Shown: positions 1 to 6,240 of the stretch, piece by piece
How positions within the stretch are numbered: the first letter of the stretch is position 1
How the letters are laid out: the number at the start of each line of letters is the position of its first letter
Origin: Verrucomicrobiia bacterium
GTDB taxonomy: Bacteria > Verrucomicrobiota > Verrucomicrobiia > Opitutales > Opitutaceae
Reading direction: 5' to 3'
DNA length: 7,859 nucleotides
Assembly (NCBI GenBank): GCA_030424825.1
Contig: JAUHWE010000191.1
Coordinates: forward strand, 1-7,859
Program-made: the position numbers and the translations under genes
Notes under the pieces: generated by a model
Database searches by the model: none
Told to the model about the DNA's origin: nothing
The model's input: only the letters and a program-made list of their open reading frames with translations

Positions 1-1111
1 GCTTGGGGTGGCGGCTGTGGTTGGGGGGGCGCCTGCCTCAGCGGAATCCGGACGCGTTAGTCGCGAAATTGTGGCCCCCGCCTTTCGATGGGCCCCAGAA
101 GGGGCGCCCTGGATATTCCCATTTCTCTTCATCACGATCGCTTGTGGAGCGGTGAGTGGTTTTCACTGTCTTGTGTCTTCCGGTACATCTTCCAAGCAAA
201 TCAAGTGCGAGACCGACGCTCAATTTGTGGGTTACGGATCTATGCTTACCGAGGGGTTCCTCGCAACGTTGGTGATACTGGCTTGCGTTGCGGGTATCGG
301 GCTGGGTGCGGCCTCCGCGGATGGAGGAATTCTGACAGGCATTGATGCTTATGAAGCACGATATGCTTCCTGGTCTACCGCGCAGGGACTGGGCGCTAAA
401 ATAGGGGCCTTCATCGAAGGCTCGGCGAATTTCCTGCGGGCGCTGGGACTTCCCGCAACGTTTTCGATCGCTCTCATGAGTGTTTTTGTCGCGTCTTTCG
501 CCGCAACGACACTAGACACTGCTTGCCGTTTGCAACGCTACGTAGTTCAGGAGCTGGCCTCCACGTTTGCTCCAAAATTAGACGATGCGAACGAGGGACA
601 GGCGCCTTCAAGCGGCTGGAGTCCGGTCGGCTGGCTGTCCGGAAAACACGGGGCTACGATTTTTGCGATAGTCACCGCAGGTTTCATCGCCGCAATACCA
701 CTGCCGGGTTCACCTTGGGGCTGGGATGCTGCCGGAAAAGGCGGGCTCATCCTTTGGCCGCTTTTTGGGGCCACGAATCAGTTGCTCGGGGGCCTCGCTT
801 TTCTTGTCATTACCTTTTGGATGTGGCGTCGAAATCTACCGGTCTTCTTCGTAGCGATTCCGACTGTCTTCATGTTGCTTCTCCCGGGGGTTGCCATGGG
901 AGTCGAACTATTCAAACCAAACGGCTGGTTGGCCTTGCAGCAATGGCACCTCGTATTCATTGGGCTGGCCACCATGGCGCTCGAGATCTGGATGATTGCG
1001 GAAGCCGTGATTGCCTGGCCCAAAGCGAAAGGAGTTCTGGAACCTTCTTTGCCCCGACTTCCGGATTCCGTCGGCGTCGAACCTCAGACGGAGGGTGGAC
1101 GTTCTTGCTGA
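1..1111 (+). CDS. cstA: CstA-family carbon starvation / peptide-pyruvate transporter, 5'-truncated by window edge
   Basis: C-terminal part of an inner-membrane transporter of the CstA/BtsT family, whose members take up peptides or pyruvate. The reading frame (first full codon at base 2) is open through the left edge, so the true start lies outside; the GTG at 8 is internal. Family hallmarks seen: PFLFITIACGAVSGFH (about bases 117-164) followed by LVSSGTSSKQI and FVGYG; ATTLDTACRLQRY (about 505-543); and LFGATNQLLGGLA (about 763-801). About seven hydrophobic segments can be counted in the visible part, ending with a long helix near WHLVFIGLATMALEIWM and a short polar tail. Stop TGA at 1109-1111. 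The family is usually 500-700 residues, so roughly 130-330 residues are missing. The family assignment is firm; substrate (peptide, pyruvate or other) cannot be told from sequence. A Cys follows SGFH where I would expect Ser. Confidence 0.92.
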   Translation, partial: LGVAAVVGGAPASAESGRVSREIVAPAFRWAPEGAPWIFPFLFITIACGAVSGFHCLVSSGTSSKQIKCETDAQFVGYGSMLTEGFLATLVILACVAGIGLGAASADGGILTGIDAYEARYASWSTAQGLGAKIGAFIEGSANFLRALGLPATFSIALMSVFVASFAATTLDTACRLQRYVVQELASTFAPKLDDANEGQAPSSGWSPVGWLSGKHGATIFAIVTAGFIAAIPLPGSPWGWDAAGKGGLILWPLFGATNQLLGGLAFLVITFWMWRRNLPVFFVAIPTVFMLLLPGVAMGVELFKPNGWLALQQWHLVFIGLATMALEIWMIAEAVIAWPKAKGVLEPSLPRLPDSVGVEPQTEGGRSC

Positions 1112-1245
1112 GCGGATGTACCCATAGTAAAGGGAGAAAAACCCAGAAGTTTTCGTAAAAATTCGGTCTATAATGGTTGGCCGCGTATTTGCGTTGCCGC
1201 AGGAATACCTAACGTGTGTTTTTTGACGAGAACAGATATATCGTT
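1112..1245 (+). other. Intergenic region between cstA and sppA
   Basis: This 134-base gap separates the cstA stop from the preferred sppA start. It holds a perfect TATAAT (1169-1174) and an AGGA (1201-1204) that could act as a weak ribosome-binding site for a GTG at 1216. I see no convincing stem-loop plus T-run that would terminate cstA; only a short CCC...GGG pairing near 1121-1135 is visible. Confidence 0.6.
1169..1174 (+). promoter_or_regulatory. Candidate -10 box for the sppA-sufT transcript
   Basis: An exact TATAAT lies in the only sizeable gap before sppA. Transcription would begin near 1181 and leave a leader of about 65 bases to the ATG at 1246 (about 35 to the GTG at 1216). No good TTGACA-like -35 is present at 16-18 bases upstream (that stretch reads near AGAAGTTTTC), and no extended TG motif precedes the box, so this rests on the -10 and position alone. 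Confidence 0.4.
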
Positions 1246-3036
1246 ATGAAGGAATTTCTGAAGATGTTTTTCGCCTCTGCGCTGGCTATAGCGTTTGTCT
1301 TTTTCGGAGGCTTTTTGTTTATCATACTATTCGCAGGCGCTCTTACGAGCATGTCAGCGCCTGAGCCGGCTGTTAAGAAGGGAAGCGTGTTGGTATTCGA
1401 TATGGATGCGAATATTCAGGACTCGCCGGTATCTTTCACTCAAGAGCAGCTGATCAGCGAGGCATTGGGCAACATCGGGCCCAAAAACTATGCCCTGCGC
1501 GATGTATTGCGGGCGCTGGATAAGGCGGCAAGCGATACACGAATCAGAGCCATTTATCTTCGGGGTTCGCTGCAGTCGAGCAACTACAGTTCCGGATTCG
1601 CCGCCCTTAAAGAGGTGCGTGAGGCGATACTTGATTTCAAAGAGGTGTCGGGAAAACCTGTGATCGCGAATCTTGTGTATCCAACGGATAAGGATCTCTA
1701 CCTCGCTTCGACAGCGGATAAGATCATATTGAATCCTGAAGGATTGGTGATGAATGTGGGAATGGCCTCAGAACCAATCTTCTTCGCAGGGTTTTTCAAG
1801 AAATACGGTATTGGGGTACAAGTTACAAAAGCGGGCGAATTCAAATCTGCGGCGGAGAGTTTTGTGATGGAAAAGATGAGCGCGCCCGCAAGGGAGCAAA
1901 CGGAAGCCTTGTTGGGAGATCTCTGGGATGAATACGTGGAAGCGATCTCTGATAGAGCGGGTATGTCTCCTGCTCAATTTCAAGCGCTCGTGGATCAAAA
2001 GGGTCTTCTCACGGCCAAGGACGCTCTGGATGCGGGAATCGTCGACGAGTTAGGGTTTGCTGACGCGGTTATTAAAACCTTGAAGGAAGTTTCGGGTGAC
2101 GATTCTGCAAAGCTGGAATACAAATCGGCGTCTCTTTCGGATTATATTCTAACCTCTAGGGAAACCGTAAACGGAGACCACATCGCTGTAGTTTACGCGG
2201 AAGGAGCGATTGTTGTGGGCGAAGGGAATGTCGGGCAAGTCGGGGGTACTAAACTCTCCAGAGAAATTAGGGAGCTGCGGCAAAACGATAAGGTTAAAGC
2301 TATCGTTCTTCGCGTTAACAGCCCAGGGGGATCGGCATTGGCGAGTGAGGAAATACAGCATGAAATACGACTAGCGAACCGGAAAATTCCCGTGGTGGTA
2401 TCCATGGGAACTGTGGCAGCATCAGGAGGGTATTGGATTTCTGCATATGCAGACAAGATTTACGCTGAGCCCAACACGATAACCGGTTCGATCGGAGTAA
2501 TTGGCATGTTTATGAATATCAAAGAAATCGCGAACCGTCACGGATTTACCTTTGATGTTGTAAAGACGGGAAAATTTGCCGATGCGCTGTCCATCTCCCG
2601 TCCCAAATCACCAGAGGAAATGGCGATTATCCAAAGGGAAGTGGACGAGGTTTACGCGGATTTCCTTCGAAAAGTTGCCGAAGGGCGGGACCAGCCTTTG
2701 GCTAAGATAGAGAAGATTGCAGAGGGAAGAGTTTGGTCAGGTGAGGACGCCCTCGAATTGGGATTGGTGGACGAATTAGGTGGATTGGAAAAGGCGATTG
2801 CCCATGCTGCAAAAATGGCGAATATGGGCGAAACGGTACCGGTCAAAGACTACCCAAGACCGACAGATTTCTTTGAAGAGTTGATGAAGAACTTGACGGC
2901 TAGCGCTTCGGTTCGACAATCCAATCCGGCAGTGGAAAAGTTTGAGTCGGTGCTCGATGAGATCGATTTGATTGCACGATGGAACGATCCTAAAGGAGTG
3001 TATGCGATTCTCCCTTACAATTTGGAGACAAACTAA
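1246..3036 (+). CDS. sppA: Signal peptide peptidase SppA, long (67 kDa) type
   Basis: Membrane-anchored serine protease (family S49) that degrades cleaved signal peptides in the cell envelope; 596 residues, matching the long form with two tandem S49 domains. One hydrophobic anchor at about residues 7-32 is followed by an N-terminal S49 half (about 60-270) and a C-terminal half (about 310-560). The Ser/Lys dyad is intact: general-base Lys200 in GEFKSAAESF and nucleophile Ser393 in AASGGYW, the pattern of E. coli K209/S409. NSPGG at 358-362 fits the oxyanion-hole loop and ITGSIGVIG follows the nucleophile. Start: ATG 1246 is preferred because the protein then begins MKEFLKMFF just before the anchor, as in relatives. 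GTG 1216 (10 residues longer, with AGGA 11 bases upstream) and ATG 1264 are alternatives. sufT follows after 14 bases, suggesting one operon. Confidence 0.95.
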   Translation: MKEFLKMFFASALAIAFVFFGGFLFIILFAGALTSMSAPEPAVKKGSVLVFDMDANIQDSPVSFTQEQLISEALGNIGPKNYALRDVLRALDKAASDTRIRAIYLRGSLQSSNYSSGFAALKEVREAILDFKEVSGKPVIANLVYPTDKDLYLASTADKIILNPEGLVMNVGMASEPIFFAGFFKKYGIGVQVTKAGEFKSAAESFVMEKMSAPAREQTEALLGDLWDEYVEAISDRAGMSPAQFQALVDQKGLLTAKDALDAGIVDELGFADAVIKTLKEVSGDDSAKLEYKSASLSDYILTSRETVNGDHIAVVYAEGAIVVGEGNVGQVGGTKLSREIRELRQNDKVKAIVLRVNSPGGSALASEEIQHEIRLANRKIPVVVSMGTVAASGGYWISAYADKIYAEPNTITGSIGVIGMFMNIKEIANRHGFTFDVVKTGKFADALSISRPKSPEEMAIIQREVDEVYADFLRKVAEGRDQPLAKIEKIAEGRVWSGEDALELGLVDELGGLEKAIAHAAKMANMGETVPVKDYPRPTDFFEELMKNLTASASVRQSNPAVEKFESVLDEIDLIARWNDPKGVYAILPYNLETN

Positions 3037-3050
3037 GCTAATTTAAAGCA

Positions 3051-3590
3051 ATGGAGACGAAACTGGTTAGAGATTGCAGCGCGACGATTATCCCGGAAGG
3101 AACGGCGATCACACTAGAGAAAGATACGCCGGTATACATCACCCAAACCCTTGGTGGGAATGTAACGGTTCGTGTTGGGGGACGACTTTATCGTATATCC
3201 AACTTGGACGTGGATGCTCTCGAGGATGTAGATTTGGGCGAAAGCCAGGCACCTGCTCCGGTTGTGAGTGACGGTAAATTCTCGGAAGACTCTGTATGGA
3301 CCGCTCTGCGGCAGTGCTTTGACCCGGAAATTCCTGTCAACATTGTAGATTTGGGACTGATATACGACATGCGTATCGAGGAATTGGATAGTGGAAAGAA
3401 GGATGTCGCTATCAAGATGACGTTGACTGCCCAAGGCTGTGGCATGGGTCCGACAATTGCTCAGGATGCAAAGAATCGAGTTGAGCAGCTAGATGAAGTT
3501 GAGAATGCGGACGTTCAAATCGTTTGGGACCCTGTTTGGAGTCCGCAGATGATTTCCGACACTGGACGCAAGGCCCTCGGGTTAGAGTAA
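3051..3590 (+). CDS. sufT: SufT-type Fe-S cluster assembly protein (MIP18/DUF59 domain)
   Basis: Cytosolic 179-residue protein resembling SufT, an auxiliary factor in maturing Fe-S proteins. The N-terminal about 70 residues form the SufT-specific region (RDCSATIIPEGT, then ITQTLGGNVTVRV and LYRI). The C-terminal about 100 residues are a MIP18/DUF59 domain with the signature DPEIPVNIVDLGLIYD (Asp91-Pro92-Glu93) and LTAQGCGMG, whose Cys130 is the conserved cysteine of the domain. WDPVWSPQMIS near the end also fits the family. Length agrees with SufT (about 175). The ATG is chosen because the family's N-terminal motif begins right after it; upstream bases give only a weak AAAG. No suf genes (sufBCDSU) are visible here; the neighbour is sppA, 14 bases upstream. 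The family call is strong; the precise role in this organism is inferred. Confidence 0.9.
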   Translation: METKLVRDCSATIIPEGTAITLEKDTPVYITQTLGGNVTVRVGGRLYRISNLDVDALEDVDLGESQAPAPVVSDGKFSEDSVWTALRQCFDPEIPVNIVDLGLIYDMRIEELDSGKKDVAIKMTLTAQGCGMGPTIAQDAKNRVEQLDEVENADVQIVWDPVWSPQMISDTGRKALGLE

Positions 3591-3611
3591 CAACTGAAGC
3601 TTTTCGAGGAT
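3591..3611. other. Tail-to-tail junction of sufT and dus
   Basis: The stop codons of the convergent genes are separated by only 21 bases. No inverted repeat of useful length and no T-run is present on either strand, so the two transcripts probably overlap at their 3' ends or end inside the opposing gene. Confidence 0.6.
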
Positions 3612-4658
3612 CTATTCGCGGTTTGGCCGGGCTACGAGACCTTCATAAGGTTCGTCAGCGAAGTAGGTATTCGTTCCCGAGAGCATAAATTTCTCGCAGA
3701 TTTCGAAGAGTTCTCGTTCGGTTTGCGCTCGTCGTGCCTGGTGAATGAACTGACCTTGAGGATCGACTCCGAGTCCTATGAAATTGAGAAATTTTTTCAT
3801 TCTGTTGACGTGTGCTTTCTCTGTGATCCAAGGTCGTTGCAACGTGTCGTAAAGGGATCGAACATATTGATAGACATCTTGCAGCGGTACCCGCCGAATC
3901 TTGCCGGTGGATTCGAAGTCGCGGATCTGAGCAAAAATCCAGGGATTGCGAATCGCGTGGCGACCAATCATGACTCCTGCGGCTCCCGTGTAGTCTAGGA
4001 TTTCTCTGGACCGCTGAGCAGAAGACACGTCGCCGTTGGCAAGCACCGGGCAATCAGATATCTCGACGGCGAGTTTTATGCAATCGTAGTGTACTTGGCT
4101 TCGGTACATTTCTTTGACCGTCCGTCCGTGAACGCTGAGGAGATCAACATCATGCTTATTGATGAGGTTCAGGATCGCTTCAAAATTATGCGTATCTTCA
4201 AATCCAATACGCATCTTTACCGTGAACAGCCCTGGGATCGCATCACGCAAGGTTCCCAGAATCCGATCGACTTTTTCAGGTTCTTTGAGAAGTCCGCCTC
4301 CGCATCTCTTTTTATAAACCGTGGGAGCGGGGCAGCCCATATTCAGATCGATGCCGGCAACATTGTATTGGAGCAGGTCCTGGGTCGTTCTTTTTAGGTG
4401 TTCGATGTGCTCGCCGATCATCTGAGCGAAAACAGGGCGACCGGTTTGGTTTTCCGTAATCGATTCGAGAATGTGCTTTTCCAAACGGGACTGGACGTGA
4501 ACGCGGAAATACTCAGTGAAGAAGTAGTCCGGACTGCCAATTTCCGAGACGACAGACATGAATGGAAGCGTGGTAACATCCTGCATGGGGGCCAGCGCCG
4601 TGATCGGCTGGTTCGGCACGATGGTTGCCGGCAACGCTCTCTTCAATTCCGTTTGCAT
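3612..4658 (-). CDS. dus: tRNA-dihydrouridine synthase (Dus family)
   Basis: FMN-dependent, NADPH-using enzyme that reduces specific uridines of tRNA to dihydrouridine in the cytoplasm; 348 residues from ATG 4658, within the usual 310-350. A flavin-binding TIM barrel is indicated by ALAPMQDVTTLPF (about 21-33), the catalytic NMGCP with Cys109, TVKMRIG (Lys148), SVHGRT (about 175-180), LANGDV (about 206-211) and GVMIGRHAIRNPWIF (about 228-242). The C-terminal RPWITEKAHVNRMKKF region is the helical tRNA-binding domain. The subfamily (DusA, B or C) cannot be assigned confidently; the NMGCPAPTV...GGGLLK version is nearer DusB/DusC. Start: ATG 4658 is two codons inside an alternative TTG at 4664; neither has a good ribosome-binding site. 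An in-frame TGA at 4695-4697 limits any extension. It is last in the leftward gene series. Confidence 0.93.
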   Translation of the reverse strand: MQTELKRALPATIVPNQPITALAPMQDVTTLPFMSVVSEIGSPDYFFTEYFRVHVQSRLEKHILESITENQTGRPVFAQMIGEHIEHLKRTTQDLLQYNVAGIDLNMGCPAPTVYKKRCGGGLLKEPEKVDRILGTLRDAIPGLFTVKMRIGFEDTHNFEAILNLINKHDVDLLSVHGRTVKEMYRSQVHYDCIKLAVEISDCPVLANGDVSSAQRSREILDYTGAAGVMIGRHAIRNPWIFAQIRDFESTGKIRRVPLQDVYQYVRSLYDTLQRPWITEKAHVNRMKKFLNFIGLGVDPQGQFIHQARRAQTERELFEICEKFMLSGTNTYFADEPYEGLVARPNRE

Positions 4659-4786
4659 GTCCAATGCGGAAAAAGATGCGCGATCGCTTTTCGATCAAGC
4701 TTCTTCGAGTTCCTCCTTTGAGGGAAGAGTCTTTCCGAAAGGGGTAAAGGCAATCGCGACGTTAAATCGCGGGAGACCAAACGACT
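4659..4786 (-). other. Gap between the bifunctional-nuclease gene and dus
   Basis: This 128-base spacer contains a strong Shine-Dalgarno-like AAAGGAGG and a coding-looking short frame (both listed separately). I see no clear terminator hairpin and no clear promoter. The strand assignment follows the flanking genes. Confidence 0.5.
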
Positions 4787-4790
4787 TCAG
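4695..4790 (-). CDS. Possible small ORF (31 codons, CTG start) upstream of and in phase with dus; doubtful
   Basis: An unrecognised short frame runs from a CTG at 4790 to TGA at 4695-4697. Its CTGA overlaps the stop of the upstream gene (TGA 4787-4789). The predicted peptide contains FGLPRFNVAIAF, then TPFGKTLP, and ends SKEELEEA, a composition more like real protein than random translation. The frame is closed upstream by TAA within the previous gene and contains no ATG, GTG or TTG, so it would need a rare CTG start (an AAGG lies just before it) or frameshifting from the upstream gene. It is in the same phase as dus, separated only by the TGA and a stretch of 12 sense codons. It could be a translated leader, a remnant of a longer dus N-terminus or upstream tail, or chance. 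No function is assigned. Confidence 0.2.
   Translation of the reverse strand: MKSFGLPRFNVAIAFTPFGKTLPSKEELEEA
4712..4719 (-). promoter_or_regulatory. Shine-Dalgarno-like AAAGGAGG, no well-placed start
   Basis: AAAGGAGG is the best ribosome-binding core noticed in the window. It lies 53 bases before the dus ATG, too far to serve it directly. The nearest downstream start-type codon is TTG 4696-4698 (13-base spacer), which opens a different frame that stops at 4513 and does not look like dus. It may simply be the Lys-Glu codons of the short frame that covers it. Confidence 0.3.
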
Positions 4791-5245
4791 TCCTTGTTTT
4801 CTTCGCCTTGCTCTTTAAGCACACGCTCGAGGATTGGGCTCATGTCATCGACAGAGTTAAAAACGCTCTCAGCAGTGTAAATGGGCACTTTGTTTTGCAA
4901 GGAAAGCACGATCGAATCGCTCGGACGAGCGTCTAGCTCAAGAATCTTCTTCGCCACCTCGTTTTCCATCTCTACGAAGATGCGAGCGAAAAAGGTGCTC
5001 TCCTGGACATCGTTTATGACAATTCTCGTGATTGTCGCCCCAAGGCCTAAAAGCATGCTGCTCATGAGGTCATGGGTGAGCGGGCGTTCTTTTTTTACGC
5101 CGTTTAGAGCCATCGAAATCGCGTTTCCAACACTGTGGTCTACGTAAATGACATATGCTTTTTCATCGTTGCCAAGAAAGACAGCGCATCCATTGACGGT
5201 GGGCATGACCCCTTTTACGGAAACTGGTACGACGCTAGAGCTCAT
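4787..5245 (-). CDS. Bifunctional nuclease-domain (BFN/DUF151) family protein
   Basis: 152-residue soluble protein of the BFN (DUF151) family, small domains reported as DNase/RNase in plants and widespread but poorly understood in bacteria. Family marks seen: the opening VPVSVKGVMPTVNGCAVFL, DHSVGNAISMALNG, RPLTHDL at about residues 54-60, DARPSD at about 105-110 and PIYTAESVF at about 121-129. The tail is acidic (EQGEENKD). Start: ATG 5245 is chosen because the conserved domain begins within about five residues; the frame also opens at TTG 5299, but those 18 extra residues look non-conserved. There is no Shine-Dalgarno; the leader is CA-rich (CCACAACAATACC). It lies 121 bases downstream of lpxI and upstream of dus on the same strand. 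Nuclease activity is not proven for this protein. Confidence 0.88.
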   Translation of the reverse strand: MSSSVVPVSVKGVMPTVNGCAVFLGNDEKAYVIYVDHSVGNAISMALNGVKKERPLTHDLMSSMLLGLGATITRIVINDVQESTFFARIFVEMENEVAKKILELDARPSDSIVLSLQNKVPIYTAESVFNSVDDMSPILERVLKEQGEENKD

Positions 5246-5295
5246 AAATAGTGGTATTGTTGTGGATTTTGGTGGGTCGGCCTTAATAGTACAAT

Positions 5296-5311
5296 CCAAT
5301 TGAGCAATCGG
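5296..5311 (-). repeat. Small inverted repeat upstream of the bifunctional-nuclease gene
   Basis: On the - strand CCGATT and AATTGG flank a four-base GCTC loop, giving six pairs including one G-U. No T-run follows, so it is not a classical terminator. It could be a minor leader structure or chance. Confidence 0.25.
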
Positions 5312-5344
5312 CCCGCAATCCGGCTTTATTAAGTGAAAGTGAGC

Positions 5345-5363
5345 AAAAGGGCCTACTTGGGCC
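5345..5363 (-). terminator. Weak hairpin plus short T-run just after lpxI (possible attenuating terminator)
   Basis: Three bases after the lpxI stop, the - strand reads GGCC, a six-base loop CAAGTA, GGCC, then CTTTT. The stem is only four G-C pairs and the T-run only four long, so at most partial termination is expected before the downstream gene. Confidence 0.25.
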
Positions 5364-5366
5364 AGA

Positions 5367-6206
5367 TTAGAACCCGATAATCTGGATTTTGGCTGCTTCC
5401 GCTTGTGAGATAATTTCTTTCTGGTCGAGAATGATAACGCTATCGGCTTTCAGGAGAGCGGTTTTAATACCGGCTTCTTTCATGGTTTCCAGTGTGCGGG
5501 AACCAAATACCGGCACATCGAATCGATAGTCCTGTTGTGGCTTGACGGTTTTCACGAGAATGAGCTGGTCAGTTTTAAAGCCGCCTGCGCGTCGGATCAT
5601 GGGATCCGTTCCTTCGAACGCTTCTACCGCAATTACGGTTCCCTTTCGGACAACGACACTTTGTCCGACATCGAGACGGGCCATTTCCGAGGCGATTTCA
5701 ACACCGTGCTGCAGATACGTTTCTTCTACTTTCTCGAAGCGTTTCGTCATTAATCCCTTGCGGGCCATGTCTGGGTCTAGAAACGCTCGAGCGTCCAAAG
5801 CAGTTTGGCCATTCTGGGCGAGTTCCTTAGCGATGGCGCCAAAAATTGTGTCGGCGTTCTTGCGTTTGAGTTTCACCAGGAGAGTGGCCGCTTTAATGTC
5901 AGGTTTCAGACCGCGAAAAAGCTTTCCCGGTTTTACCTGTCCTGCCGCAATCGAGTACTGGCAGTCAAATTTTCGTAGCGCCTTTAGCCATTTGGCCACT
6001 TGGCCGACATTGATACGCGCTCGATGCTCCTCTGGAAAAGAATCGAAAAGCTCTTGGGTCGCTTCATCTTCGAAAGCGATTAACCGGATGGGTACTCCTT
6101 GCTCCCGGGCTCGGTCGGCGATGAGCTTCGGATAGCTGCCCCTTCCGGCGATCAATCCAACCGGCTTGGATGAATCGTAGTCGTTGGGAAGGAATTTAGA
6201 GAGCAT
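5367..6206 (-). CDS. lpxI: UDP-2,3-diacylglucosamine pyrophosphatase LpxI
   Basis: Peripheral enzyme of lipid A synthesis that hydrolyses UDP-2,3-diacylglucosamine to lipid X (2,3-diacylglucosamine 1-phosphate) and UMP; it replaces LpxH in many bacteria. 279 residues, as usual for LpxI (about 270-290). Seen: N-terminal VGLIAGRGSYP (about 16-26), IAAGQVKPGKLF (about 87-97), ALDARAFL (about 137-143), VVVRKGTVIAVEAFEGTD (about 184-201) and RFDVPVFG with Asp230, matching the conserved Asp (D225) studied in the Caulobacter enzyme. The ATG at 6206 gives a short polar lead of about 15 residues before the first motif. The bases just before it are CCTCC, the opposite of a Shine-Dalgarno. It lies 34 bases after leuS on the same strand, outside the usual lpxA/lpxB neighbourhood as far as visible. 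Confidence 0.93.
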   Translation of the reverse strand: MLSKFLPNDYDSSKPVGLIAGRGSYPKLIADRAREQGVPIRLIAFEDEATQELFDSFPEEHRARINVGQVAKWLKALRKFDCQYSIAAGQVKPGKLFRGLKPDIKAATLLVKLKRKNADTIFGAIAKELAQNGQTALDARAFLDPDMARKGLMTKRFEKVEETYLQHGVEIASEMARLDVGQSVVVRKGTVIAVEAFEGTDPMIRRAGGFKTDQLILVKTVKPQQDYRFDVPVFGSRTLETMKEAGIKTALLKADSVIILDQKEIISQAEAAKIQIIGF

Positions 6207-6216
6207 TGGAGGAATC

Positions 6217-6230
6217 GGGCGCTTGGGCCC
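6217..6230 (-). repeat. Short G-C hairpin between leuS and lpxI
   Basis: On the - strand GGGC, loop CCAAGC and GCCC form a four-pair stem in the 34-base leuS-lpxI gap. No T-run follows, so it is unlikely to stop transcription. It shares the octamer GGCCCAAG with the hairpin after lpxI. Confidence 0.25.
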
Positions 6231-6240
6231 TATCGTTTGG

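Larger units (their letters stand above)
5246..5366 (-). other. Gap between lpxI and the bifunctional-nuclease gene
   Basis: This 121-base spacer holds two small potential hairpins (5350-5363 and 5296-5311) and a CA-rich, unstructured segment just before the downstream ATG. A TACTAT-like hexamer occurs near 5285-5290 on the - strand but lacks a matching -35, so I do not call a promoter. Confidence 0.45.

Noticed and set aside
8..10. GTG near the left edge as a start for the CstA protein
   Set aside because: The same frame is open to the edge and the family needs well over 100 further N-terminal residues, so this codon is internal.
523..1158. Long open frame overlapping cstA on the same strand
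   Set aside because: Its translation is Arg/Ser/Gly-rich without domains, while the other frame carries clear CstA motifs throughout; it is a shadow.
4694..4789. Stop-codon read-through extension of the DUF151 protein in its own frame
   Set aside because: The residues after TGA in that frame (SRLVSRDLTSRLPLPL...) are Arg/Ser/Leu-rich and unlike protein; the coding-looking peptide is in a different frame.
4398..4818. Open frames on the + strand opposite the dus 5' end
   Set aside because: Antisense to dus and its leader, with no recognisable motif and no ribosome-binding site.
5246..5299. TTG-initiated 18-residue extension of the DUF151 protein
   Set aside because: The conserved domain begins right after ATG 5245; the extension is Pro/Thr/Lys-rich, has no ribosome-binding site and overlaps the small inverted repeat.
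5542..6135. Long open frame on the + strand opposite lpxI
   Set aside because: Low-complexity Arg/Ser/Ala translation antisense to a well-supported LpxI; shadow frame.
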